64,000 bases of DNA, taken from the NCBI RefSeq assembly GCF_003086295.3, contig NC_092053.1, forward strand, positions 82,025,671-82,089,670, written 5' to 3'. Every line of letters starts with the position of its first letter. Position 1 is the first letter of the stretch. Made by a program: the position numbers and the translations under genes. Under the pieces are notes generated by a model that ran no database searches, was not told the origin of the DNA, and worked only from the letters and a program-made list of their open reading frames with translations. Of the stretch, positions 43,607 through 54,861 are shown one piece after another. The DNA comes from Arachis hypogaea. Its lineage: Eukaryota; Streptophyta; Magnoliopsida; Fabales; Fabaceae.

Positions 43607-46600
43607 TGTAACAACCCTGATTTTCGAGTACGTGAGATCTTTTCTGAAAGTACGGATTTCTACGAAAGATTAGTAGAGGAAGAACCACTTCTATATCATC
43701 AAGCATTTCAATCCTCATTGTCATTATGTCATCTTTAAGATAGAACCTTTTCTGAGGCACGCTCGATAACGTAGTCACAAAAAACCCAGTTTTTGAACCG
43801 TATCGGTTAAGAGTTTTGATTCTATTTTTCGTAAATAGTCTCAGTTTGACGAATCGGACTCGATTCATGAGAGAAGAGAGATAATAGGATAATATTATCA
43901 TTATATTAGTATTAGAAGCTTCTTGAATGATATTATAAGGTTACCTGGTCAGTTTTAGTTAAAACCAGAAAATCGGTTTAACCAGGTTCACAGTTTACTG
44001 GTGCAGCTTAGCACCGGCACTCTCTGATGACTTTAGCAATGCTAAGGCCTCATTATACATGTTTTATTCTCATATTAAATATGTTACTAGTATCTTTTAT
44101 GCTAGTAGATCAGAAAATAACTTTTAGAGATGTTTTTACGTATGTTCCGATACACCTAGTTTTAGTAGTTATACACCTGAGATATTTTAATATTATTTTC
44201 ATCCACCTTCAAGCCAACCAATCAAAACTCACCCTACACCCTCATGACACTCCAAGGCTGTCTCATTTCTTCATTTTGGCCGAAAATAACAAGAGAGAAA
44301 AGAGAGAAACTTTCATGAACACTTAATCTTCAAAGCTTGATTTCTTCTGAACTAAAACTCAAATCAAAACTCTGATTTCACCAAAATGATCCTCTCTTCT
44401 TTCTCTACATAACCATATAACATATCAAGGCTGGAAATAAGGTGAGATGGCTGTCTCCCTCCCTCTTCGATTCAGTTTTCAAGGAAAACCATGCAAAACA
44501 TGTGTTTTCTTAATGTTTTTCCTTAGGAATCATGCTTAACTTGACTTGAGGGCCAAGAAACGTGAATTTACAGCAAGTATAAGGTTAAAAATCACTTCCT
44601 AACATGCTGAGTGAGATTTGGTTAGTTGAGGGTTTTTGGATTTAAAGTTGTTCTTGATGTGATTTAGGAGGAGAAAGTGCTTAAGGACCACCTGAAAGTC
44701 TAACCAAATTAGGAGCAGCAAAACCAGGTAGGGTTTGACGAATTTAATCTTGATTGATTGTGGTTGAGTTGTGTAATTATGATATGGTTTGGTTGTGCTT
44801 GAAATTGATTGTTTATATGAGTGATTCTTGTTGAAAATTTGGTGAAATTTTGATGAAATTTGATGAAATTCAAGCTATGAACTTGTGTTCTTGTGGCTGC
44901 TGGAAAACGAAACCCTAACCCTTAAATTGGGGTTCAATTTGTGTTAAAATCATGTAGAAAAAATGGGGTTTTAGTGGCTGATAATTTATTATGAATTATG
45001 GTAAAAATCGGTTGCTGAAAAGACTGAAAAACGGGTAAAAACAGAGAAAGAATCTGAAGAATTTACGAAGAACATGAAGAACACTTTGAGTGTAGTAAAG
45101 AACAATGAAGAACACCTTTTAGATCTTAAAAAGGTCAAGGTTGTAATTATTTTGGTGTTTGAGGGGTTATTTTGTAATTTCTGAAAGTTAGGGTGGTTAA
45201 AGTAGAAATATTAAAAATTACGGGTGGTAAAAAGTGAATTTTAAAGGTTAAAAGTTAAAGTGAGATAATTTTCGAAAATTTAATGATAAAATAATAAATA
45301 ATAATAAAATAATGCGAAAAAGGCAGTTTTCTGTAAAAGCTTTAGAAAGACAACTTTAAGTGCAGAATCTCATAATTACCTTCATAAAACACTTAGGAAG
45401 TGGTAAGAACATATTAGTGAGGCAAAGATAAAGGAATGATAAGAAGTTAAAGAAAAGATAAAAATCAAGGAAAAGTCTATAAAGTTCTAATGATAGAAAA
45501 ACAGACAGAGATTAGTGAACGAACTAGGGCAACATAGTTAGTCCTTCAGTTGCGACTAGGGTTAGGTATAATATGAAAAGTTAAACTATTTCAGTATAGA
45601 CTTAATGAACCTATACTTGGAGCAGACTAACTATTCATACTGAAATTTACATAAGCTTTAAATACATACGTTAAGCAGAAAAATCAAAGCAGAGTAAAGA
45701 AACACAGAGAACAGAGTAACCAGAGAAGAATAAAGGGATACAGAAAAAAGAGTAATCTGATAAAGAGAAATGGTTTGAGTTAAGATGTTGTAAAAGTAAA
45801 AGCTGTAGAGTTTGTATAGCATGATTGAACAAAGAAAGAAAGAGGTACTGCATAAGAATGTGAAAGTGGTGATGAATAATGAGAATGTTAATGAATGATG
45901 ATAATGAGAATGATTATGTAAGAATCTGCTACAGGGAGGCAGTCAGATAGATGGTGGTATGACCACTGAGAACGCTTTCCTGGGATACCTTGCTATAATG
46001 CTTTGCTGTAAGACAAAGGTTGCTTACAGAGGTATCGAGATGAGTGTGCTCCTGTAAGACAGAGGTTGCTTACAGTGAGTGTGTTGTTGCTCCTGTAAGA
46101 CAGAGGTTGCTTACAGTGAGTATGTTGTTGATCCTGTAAGACAGAGGTTGCTTACAGTGAGTCTGTTGGGCGTATATCGGCTAATAAGTGCCGCCCTGCA
46201 AGACAAAGGTTGCTTGCAGTGGATATTGCCAACAGGAAAGCCTTATCCAAACAGAGGTTGCTGGGTAACGTCGGAAGCGGGTATGTAACCGACAGATGAG
46301 CTCATTGCCTGCACTAGGGCTAGACATGCATCATATTTGGTTGCGCATTTCCTCTATTATGATTGTTGTTTGAATGTATGCCATCTTTGTTTTCATTCTA
46401 TTCTCCGTGTCTGTGTTTTGTTTTCTTGTATTCTTTTGTTTGTGTTTTGCTTTTTGTTTTCTCTATTTTCTCTATTTATCTGTCTTCTATTTACTACTTC
46501 TCAATATTCTATTATTTGTCTGCTAAACAACACGGAATTAATGAACGTAACTAATAACCCCGGCCCTACTAAGAAATCCCCAGTTCTTACCACTTCTCTC

Positions 46601-46901
46601 TCCCTTCCCCCTTCAGATGGAAGCATGAGTACTATTCCGTAGTTTGTTGATGAATGTTCTGCAAAGAGGATTCCGCTCTAGGTAGTCTTCTGAGTCTATA
46701 GTGAACTCCGTTACCTGTTTATATGTATATACTGTGAGACCAGCAAACGTCTGCACCCTGCTTATCTACAAACTTTAACCTAAGTCCTCCGTACGATGTT
46801 GCTATTATGTGGCCACTCGATGAAGTACTTGAGAGACGCTCTTTGATGACATATGATTGTACAGAGGATTAGTAGACGACCTTCCACCTTTTGATGATAA
46901 T
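43607..46901 (+). repeat. C: partial LTR of another gypsy lineage (chromovirus-like)
   Basis: Starts TGTAACAACCCTG, unlike the TGATG ends of all other elements here, after GCCAAG of E4. About 3.3 kb with no ORF of note. It contains a 41-bp tandem repeat and, near 46555, CCCCGGCCCTACTAAGAA, a motif I associate with Tekay/Reina-type LTRs. Its end, PBS and target duplication are not seen; E5 follows at 46902. Best read as an LTR cut by E5 and by a later deletion. Confidence 0.55.
46005..46225 (+). repeat. 41-bp tandem repeats in LTR C
   Basis: CCTGTAAGACAGAGGTTGCT begins at 46051, 46092 and 46133 (period 41), with diverged copies near 46005 and 46196. Each unit carries the inverted pair CTGTAAG...CTTACAG. 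Confidence 0.9.
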
Positions 46902-48570
46902 TGATGAGCGGATAATTTATACGCTTTTTGGCATTGTTTTTACATAGTTTTTAGTATAATTTAGTTAGTTTTTAGTATATTTTTATTAGTTTTTAATTAA
47001 AAATCATATTTCTGGACTTTACTATGAGTTTGCGTGTTTTTCTGTGATTTTAGGTATTTTCTGGTTGAAATTGAGGGACCTGAGCAAAAATCAGATTCAG
47101 AGGTTGAAGAAGGACTGTAGATGCTGTTGGATTCTGACCTCCCTGCACTCAAAGTGAATTTTCTGGGGCTACAGAACTCCAAATGGCGCGCCCTCAATTG
47201 CATTGGAAAGTAGACATCCAAGGCTTTCCATCAATATATAATAGTCCATACTTTGTCTGAGTTTAGATGATGCAAACTGGTGTTCAACGACAGTTCCATG
47301 CTGCATTCTGGAGTTAAACGCCAGAAACAGGTTGCAAAGTGGAGTTAAACGCCAGAAACAGGTTACAAACTGGCGTTCAACTCCAAGAGAAGCCTCTACA
47401 CGTGTAAAGCTCAATGCTCAGCCCAAGCACACACCAAGTGGGCCCCAGAAGTGGATCTCTGCATCATTTACTCATTTCTGTAAACCCTAGTAACTAGTTT
47501 AGTATAAATAGGACTTTTTACTATTGTATTTACATCTTTGGAACATCTTTAGTTTCACCTTTAGATCACGTTTGGGGGCTGGCCATTCAGCCATGCCTGG
47601 ACCTTATCACTTATGTATTTTCAACGGTAGAGTTTCTACACTCCATAGATTAAGGTGTGGAGCTCTGCTGTTCCTCATGAATTAATACAAAGTACTACTG
47701 TTTTTCTATTCAATTCAAGTTTATTCCTTCTCTAAGATATCCATTCGCACCCAAGAACATGATGAATGTGATGATTATGTGACGCCCATCATCATTCTCA
47801 CCCATGAACGCGTGCCTGACAAACACTTCCGTTCTACATGAAAACAAGCTAGAATGAGTATCTCTTAGATATCTAATACAGAGGACCGAGTCCGAGATAT
47901 TGAATCTTCGTGGTATAAGTTAGAACCCATGGATGGCCATTCTTGAGATCCGAAAAGTCTAAAACTTGTCTTTGGTATTCCGAGTAGGATCTGCGAAGGG
48001 ATGGCTGTGACGAGCTTCAAACTCGCGAGTGCTGGGCGTAGTGACAGACGCAAAAGGATAGTAAATCCTATTCCAGTATGATCGAGAACGACAGATGATT
48101 AGCCATGCAGTGACAGCGCATTGGATCATTTTCACAGAGAGGATGGGATATAGCCATTGACAACGGTGATGCCCTACATAAAGCTTGCCATGGAAAGGAG
48201 TAGGAATGATTGGATGAAGACAGTAGAAAAGCAGAGGTTCAGAGGAACGAAAGCATCTCTATACGCTTATCTGAAATTCTCACCAAAGAATTACATAAGT
48301 ACCTCTATCTTTATTTTACGTTTTATTTATCTTTTTTATTATCATTTCACCATAACCATTTGAATCCGTCTGACTGAGATTTACAAGGTGACCATAGCTT
48401 GCTTCAGGCCGACAATCTCCGTGGGATCGACCCTTACTCACGTAAGGTTTATTACTTGGACGACCCAGTGCACTTGCTGGTTAGTTGTGCGAAGTTGTGA
48501 TAAATAGTTGAGATTACAATTGTGCGTACCAAGTTGTTGGCGCTATTGATGATCACAATTTCGTGCACCA
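46902..48570 (+). repeat. E5 5' LTR
   Basis: 1669 bases, TGATGAGCGG...TCGTGCACCA, with GCCAGAAACAGG-type palindromes at 47280-47385 and the U5 module at 48418-48490. Confidence 0.94.
47503..47510 (+). promoter_or_regulatory. TATA box of the E5 5' LTR
   Basis: TATAAATA in TTTAGTATAAATAGG; repeated in the 3' LTR at 55295-55302. Confidence 0.65.
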
Positions 48571-48576
48571 AGTTTT

Positions 48577-48594
48577 TGGCACCGTTGCCGGGGA
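48577..48594 (+). other. Primer binding site of E5 (tRNA-Asp)
   Basis: TGGCACCGTTGCCGGGGA, 17 of 18; same G-to-A change as in E0. Confidence 0.95.
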
Positions 48595-50392
48595 TTGTTT
48601 GAGTTTGGACAACTGACGGTTCATTTTGTTGCTCAGATTAGGTAATCTTCTTTTTGTTTTATTTTCAAAAATTTTTCAAAAAAAAATCTTTCAAAAAAAT
48701 TTTTCCTTTATTTTCGAAAAAAATAAAAATAGATCTTTTCAAAAATATATTTTTCTTCAGAATTTTTAAGAATGATTTCTAGTGTTTCAGATGATGCTTT
48801 TATCATCACAGGAGCTAGTTGATTCCCATCAATTTGGCTGTTGTATGTAATGTCCTGCTGAAGCTTGTTCTGCCCTGTCTAATCTCTTTAGACTGAAGCT
48901 TTAGACTAATATTGCTTGATTCCTGGAATTCTTATTTAAAAATTTTTGAAATCTTTATTTTCTTTTTCAAAATAATTTTCGAAAAAATAAAAAAAAATTA
49001 ATAAAATCATAAAACCAAAAATATTTTGTGTTTCTTGTTTGAGTCTAGAGTCAAGTTTTAAGTTTGGTGTCAATTGCATCTTTTTAATTTTCTAAAAATT
49101 TATTTTTGAAAATTCATGCATTGCATTCTTCATGATCTTCAAGTCGTTCTTGGCTAGTCTTCTTGTTTGATCTTCATATTTTCTTGTTTTGTGTTTTTCC
49201 TTGTTTTTCATATGCATTCTTGAATTATTAATGTCTAAAGAATAAAAATTTTTAAGTTTGGTGTCTTGCATGTTTTCTTTTCTTGAAAATTTTTCAAAAA
49301 TAAGTTCTTCGTGTTCATCTTGACATTCAAAGTGTTCTTGGTGTTCATCTTGACATTCATAGTGTTTTTGCATGCATTTTTGGTTTTGATCTTAATTCTT
49401 CATGTTTTGTTTCATTCTTGCTGCTTAATGAAAAAAAAAGAGAGAAAAACATCAAAAAGATATCTTCTCCTTTTTTCTTTCTTTATTTAAAATTCAAAAA
49501 TCAAAAAAATATCTTTCCCTTTTTCACTCATAAATTTTGAAAATTTGAGTTGACTTTTTCAAATCAAATTTTCAAATTAAAAATTCTATCTTTTTCAATT
49601 ATTTTTCAAAAATAAAATCTTTTTCAATTTTTCTTTCATATTTTCGAAAATTTCAAATTGATTTTCAAAATCTTTTCCTTATTTTTATTCCATATTTTCG
49701 AATTCAATGCTAACAATTAATGTGATTGATTCAAAAATATTAAGTTTGTTACTTGCCTAATAAGAAAGGTTCAATCTTTCAATTTTAAAATCAAATCTTT
49801 TTGTTTCTTGTTAGTCAAGTAATCAACTTTAATTTTCAAAATCAAATCTTTTTTAAATTTCTTTTTCAAATCTTTTTCAAAATAAATTTCAATCACATCT
49901 TTTTCAAAATCAATTTCAAAATCTTTTCTAACTTCTTATCTTTTCAAATTTGATTTTCAAATCTTTTTCAATTAACCACTTAACTTTTTGATTGATTCTT
50001 ATTTTTTTCAAAACTACCTAACTAATTCTCTCTCTCTAATTTTGAAAATCCCTTCCCTCTTTTTCAAAATTCCCTTTTTTCTAACTAATTATTTTAATTT
50101 TTAATTTAATTTGATTTCAATTTTAATTTTCAAATTTTAACTTTAATTTTAAAATATTTTTATTCTATTTATTTAAATTTTCGAATTCTTCTCTTCCTCA
50201 CCTCCTTCTATTTATTTATTCATCTACTAACACTTCTCCTCCACCCAAAAATTCGAACCCCATCCCCTTCTCTGTGTTCGAATTTTTCCTCTTCTCCTTC
50301 TTACATTCTTCTCTTCTTAAACTTGCGTAAGGAATCTCTATACTGTGACATAGAGGATTCCATATTTTCTTTTGTGTTCTCTTCTTTTTCAT
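48595..50392 (+). other. E5 leader, AT-rich
   Basis: About 1.8 kb, homologous to the E4 leader, with dense TTTTTCAAAATC-type sequence and AAGTTTGGTGTC copies near 49059 and 49255. No supported ORF. Confidence 0.85.
50331..50361 (+). promoter_or_regulatory. Hairpin before the E5 gag start
   Basis: Identical in all 31 bases to 39446-39476 of E4, although the sequence around it has diverged. Ends 31 bases before the gag ATG. Confidence 0.6.
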
Positions 50393-52103
50393 ATGAGCAG
50401 GAACAAGGATAAAAACATTCTTGTTGAAGCCGATCCTGAACCTGAAAGGACTATGAAGAGGAAGCTAAGGGAAGCTAAAGCTCAACTCTCTGGGAAAATC
50501 TGACCGAAATTTTTGAAAAGGAAGGAGACATGGCCGAAAATAATAACAATGCAAGGAAGATGCTTGGTGACTTTACTGCACCAAATTCCAATTTACATGG
50601 AAGAAGCATCTCAATCCCTGCCATTGGAGCAAACAATTTTGAGCTTAAACCTCAATTAGTTTCTCTGATGCAACAGAACTGCAAGTTTCATGGACTTCCG
50701 TCCGAAGATCCTTTTCAGTTCTTAACTGAATTCTTGCAGATCTGTGATACTGTTAAGACTAATGGGGTTGATTCCGAGGTCTACATGCTTATGATTTTCC
50801 CGTTTGCTTTAAGAGACAGAGCTAGAGTATGGTTAGACTCTCAACCTAAAGATAGCCTGAACTCTTGGGATAAGCTGGTCACGGCTTTCTTAGCCAAGTT
50901 CTTTCCTCCTCAAAAGCTTAGCAAGCTTAGAGTGGATGTTCAAACCTTCAGATAGAAAGAACGTGAATCCCTCTATGAAGCTTGGGAGAGATACAAGGAA
51001 CTGACCAAAAAGTGTCCTTCTGACATGCTTTCGGAATGGACCATCTTGGATATATTCTATGATGGTCTGTCTGAGCTATCAAAGATGTCACTGGACCATT
51101 CTGTAGGTAGATCCATTCATCTAAAGAAAACGCCTACAGAAGCTCAAGAACTCATTGACATGGTTGCAAATAACCAATTCATGTACACTTCTGAAAGGAA
51201 TCCTATGAATAATGGGACGCCTATGAGGAAGAGAGTTCTTGAAATTGATACTCTGAATGCCATATTGGCTCAGAATAAAATATTGACTCAGCAAGTCAAT
51301 ATGATCTCTCAGAGTCTGAATGGACTAAAGGAATCATCCAACAGTACTAAAGAGGCATCTTCTGAAGAAGAAGCTTATGATCCTAAGAACCCTACAATAG
51401 CAGAGGTGAATTACATGGGTGAACCCTATGGAAACACCTATAATCCTCATGGAGAAATCATCCAAATTTCTCATGGAAGGATCAACAAAAGTCTCAACAA
51501 GGCTTTAATAATGGTGGAAGAAATACGTTTAGCAATAGCAAACGTTTTCCATCATCCACTCAGCAACAGACAGAGAATTCTGAGCAGAATCCATCTAGCT
51601 TAGCAAATATAGTCTCTGATCTATCTAAGGCCACTTTAAGTTTCATGAATGAAACAAGGTCATCCATTAGAAATTTGGAGGCACAAGTGGGCCAGTTGAG
51701 TAAAAGAGTCACTGAAACTCCTCCTAGTACTCTCCCAAGCAATACAGAAGAAAATCCAAAAAGAGAGTGCAAGGCCATTGATTTAACCATCATGGCTGAA
51801 CCTACAAGGGAGGGAGAGGATGTGAATCCCAGTGAGAAAGACCTCCTGGAACGTCCAGTGATCAACAAGGAGTTTCCCTCTGAGGAACCAAAGGAATCTG
51901 AGGCTCATCTAGAGACCATAGAGATTCTATTGAACCTCCTTATGCCATTCATGAGATCTGATAAGTATTCTTCTTCTGAAGAGAATGAAGATGTCACTGA
52001 AGAGCAAGTTGCCAAGTACTTTGGTGCAATCATGAAGCTGAATGCCAAATTATTTGGTAATGAGACTTGGGAAGATAACCTCCCTTGCTCATCAATGAAC
52101 TGA
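50393..52103 (+). pseudogene. gag: Gag of E5
   Basis: ATG at 50393 (MSRNKDKNILVEADP); a frameshift near 50490 precedes the conserved MAENNNNARKMLGDF. The core has GANNFELKPQLVSLMQQN, DPFQFLTEFLQICDT, MIFPFALRDRARVWLDSQP and FLAKFFPPQKLSKLRVD. A TAG at 50953 replaces the Gln of TFRQ. 51025-51603 and 51645-52103 continue the tail, with a frameshift near 51447. Less decayed than E4 and useful as its reference. Confidence 0.9.
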
Positions 52104-52698
52104 GTGATCTGGATCAACTGACATTGCCTCAGAAGAAACAGGATCCTGGAAAGTTCTTAATACCTTGTACCATAGGTACCATGACCTTTGAGAAGGCTTA
52201 TGTGACCTTGGGTCAGGGATAAACCTCATGCCACTCTCTGTAATGGAGAAACTGGGAATCTTTGAGGTGCAAGCTGCCAGAATCTCATTAGAGATGGCAG
52301 ACAACTCAAGAAAATAGGCTTATGGACAAGTAGAGGACGTGCTAGTAAAGGTTAAAGGCCTTTACATCCCTGCTGATTTCATAATCCTAGACACTGGAAA
52401 GGATGAGGATGAATCTATCATCCTTGGAAGACCCTTCCTAGCTACAACAAGAGCTGTGATTGATGTGGATAGAGGAGAATTGATCCTTCAACTGAATGAG
52501 GACAACCTTGTGTTTAAAACTCAAGGATCTCCTTCTATAACCATGGAGAGGAAGCATGAAAAGCTTCTCTCACTGCAGAGTCAACCAAAGCCCCCACAGT
52601 CAAACTCTAAGTTTGGTGTTGGGAGGCCACAACCAAACTCTAAGTTTGGTGTTGAACCCCCACATTTAAACTCTAAGTTTGGTGTTGGGAGGTTCTAA
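52104..52698 (+). pseudogene. Protease of E5
   Basis: Retropepsin with LGSGINLMPLSVMEKLG, but the base loss near 52198 removes the frame just at the catalytic CDLG. A TAG at 52315 also interrupts. From 52339 it is open: LYIPADFIILDTGKDEDE, IILGRPFLATTRAVIDVD, then three NSKFGV repeats to the stop at 52696. Confidence 0.87.
52602..52697 (+). repeat. 33-bp repeats with AAGTTTGGTGTT in E5
   Basis: Units begin at 52602, 52635 and 52668 (period 33), as in E4. They encode NSKFGVGRPQ-like peptides at the protease C-terminus. Confidence 0.92.
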
Positions 52699-52737
52699 CC
52701 TTGCTCCGATTATCTGTGAGGCTCCATGAGAGCTCAC

Positions 52738-52785
52738 TGTCAAGCTATTGACATTAAAGAAACGCTTGTTGGGAGGCAACCCAAT
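52738..52785 (+). other. Conserved post-ORF block of E5
   Basis: TGTCAAGCTATTGACATTAA, AGAAACGCTTG, TTGGGAGGCAACCCAATG. Intact inverted repeat. Confidence 0.9.
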
Positions 52786-52932
52786 GTTATTTAATCATAT
52801 CTATTTTATTTTCTTTTTTGTTATTTTGTGTTTTATTAGGTTGATCATCATGTGGAGTCACAAAAACTACTAAAAAATCAAAAACAGAATGAAAAATAGC
52901 ATTGAAAATAGTACACCCTAGAGGAGAGGCAT

Positions 52933-53075
52933 GCTGGCGTTAAACGCCAGAAACAAGCATCTGTCTGGCATTTAACGCCAGAAACAAGCACCAAGCTGGT
53001 GTTTAATGCCAGAACCAAGCATCTACCTGGCGTTTAACGCCAGAAACAGGTAGCAGTCTGGCGTTAAACGCCAGG
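52933..53075 (+). repeat. 31-bp palindrome repeats between protease and second ORF, E5
   Basis: Five units at 52933, 52965, 52996, 53027 and 53058. Each contains CTGGCGTTAAACGCCAG or a near copy. Same place and spacing as in E4. Confidence 0.95.
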
Positions 53076-53348
53076 ATTGTACAGCAAGGGCGTTTTACAA
53101 GCCTAATTGGAGCAGGGATGTTAAGTCCTTGACCCCACTTGATCTGTGGACTCCACAGGATCCCCATCACTTCTTCTCTCCTCTTCACACCTTTTCATAA
53201 CTCTCTTCCCCAAAATAACCTCCACCAATCACCTCCATCTCCTCCATCTCTTCTTCTTCTCATCATTTCTTTCTTCTTTTGCTCGAGGACGAGCAAACCT
53301 TCTAAGTTTGGTGTGGTAAAAGAATTGCTTTTTTTTCCATAACCATTT

Positions 53349-53720
53349 ATGGCACCTAAGGCCAGAGACACCCTCATTGAAGAGGACAAGCCCATCACTA
53401 AGAAAAGGATAGAGCAAATAAGAGTTCATGGACCTCAACATGAGCATGAGGAAATTCCTCACCATGAAATCCCTGAGATGCCTCAGGGGATGCACTTTCC
53501 TCCACAGAATTATTGGGAGCAAATCAACACTTCCCTAGGAGAATTAATTTCCAATATGGGACAACTAAGGGTGGAGCACCAAGAGCATTCCATCATCCTC
53601 CATGAAATTAGAGAAGATCAAAGAGCTATGAGGGAAGAGCAACAAAGGCAAGGAAGAGACATAGAGGAGCTCAAAAGCACCATTGGTTCTTCCAGAAGAG
53701 GAAGACGCCACCCTTACTAA
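53349..53720 (+). CDS. Second ORF of E5: small coiled-coil protein
   Basis: 123 open codons from ATG 53349 (MAPKARDTLIEEDKP). Compared with E4 about 45 codons after the start are missing, joined at an AGAGA-like sequence, so it may be a deleted form. Middle: HEEIPHHEIPEMPQGMHF. C-terminal half: EQINTSLGELISNMGQ, REDQRAMREEQQRQGRDIEE, basic RRGRRHPY end, predicted coiled coil by its heptad-like spacing. No membrane segment. Position corresponds to the env-like ORF in full Athila elements. Function unknown. Confidence 0.6.
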   Translation: MAPKARDTLIEEDKPITKKRIEQIRVHGPQHEHEEIPHHEIPEMPQGMHFPPQNYWEQINTSLGELISNMGQLRVEHQEHSIILHEIREDQRAMREEQQRQGRDIEELKSTIGSSRRGRRHPY

Positions 53721-54861
53721 GGTGGACTCATTCCTTAATCTCCTTGTCTATTTATTTTCTGTTTTCGGTTTCCATGCTTCATGTTTAATTATGTTTGTGT
53801 CTTTACTATATGACCATTAGTGTCTAAGTGTCTATGCCTTAAAGTTATGAATATGAATCCATCACCTCTCTTGAATGAAAAATGTTTTAAAAACAAAAGA
53901 ACAAGAAGTACATGGTTTTGAATTCATCCTTGAAACTAGTTTAATTATTTTGATGTGGTGGCAATACTTTTTGTTTTCTGAATGTATGCTTTAACAGTGC
54001 ATATGTCTTTTGAATTTGATGTTTATGAATGTTAAATATGTTGGCTCTTGAAGAATAAGGAAAAAGGAAAAATGTTATTTGATAATCTGAAAAATCATAA
54101 AAATGATTCTTGAAGCAAGAAAAAGCAGTGAATACAAAAGCTTGCAGAAAAAAAATGGCAAAAAAAAAAGAGAAAAGGAAAAAAGCAAGCAGAAAAAGCC
54201 AAAAGCTCTATAAACCAAAAGGCAAGAGCAAAAAGCCAATAGCCCTTAAAACCAAAAGGCAAGGGTAATAAAAAGGATCCAAGGCTTGGAGCATCAGTGG
54301 ATAGGAGGGCCTAAAGGAATAAAATCCTAGCCTAAGCGGCTGAACCAAACTGTCCCTAACCATGTGCTTGTGGCGTGAAGGTGTCAAGTGAAAACTTGAG
54401 ACTGAGCGGTTAAAGTCAAGGTCCAAAGAAAAAGAAGAGTGTGCTTAAGAACCCTGGACACCTCTAATTGGGGACTTTAGCAAAGCTGAGTTACAATCTG
54501 AAAAGGTTCACCCAATTATGTGTCTGTGGCATTTATGTATCCGGTGGTAATACTGGAAAACAAAGTGCTTAGGGCCACGGCCAAGACTCATAAAGTAGCT
54601 GTGTTCAAGAATCAACATACTGAACTTGGAGAATCAATAACACTATCTGAACTCTGAGTTCCTATAGATGCCAATCATTCTGAACCTCAATGGATAAAGT
54701 GAGATGCCAAAACTATTCAAGAGGCAAAAAGCTACAAGTCCTGCTCATCTGATTAGAGCTAAGATTCATTGATATTTTGGAATTTATAGTATATTCTCTA
54801 CTATTTATCCTATTTGATTTTCAGTTGCTTCGGGACAAGCAACAATTTAAGTTTGGTGTTA
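53721..54861 (+). other. E5 3' non-coding region and PPT side
   Basis: No ORF I can support. Ends GGGACAAGCAACAATTT, then AAGTTTGGTGTTA (54849-54861) directly at the LTR. Confidence 0.85.

Noticed and set aside
44027..44326. 99-codon ORF in LTR C
   Set aside because: LTR sequence, hydrophobic composition from T-rich DNA, no homology I recognise.
43607..46901. Complete chromovirus element
   Set aside because: No gag, pol, PBS or second LTR is visible; only LTR-like sequence is present.
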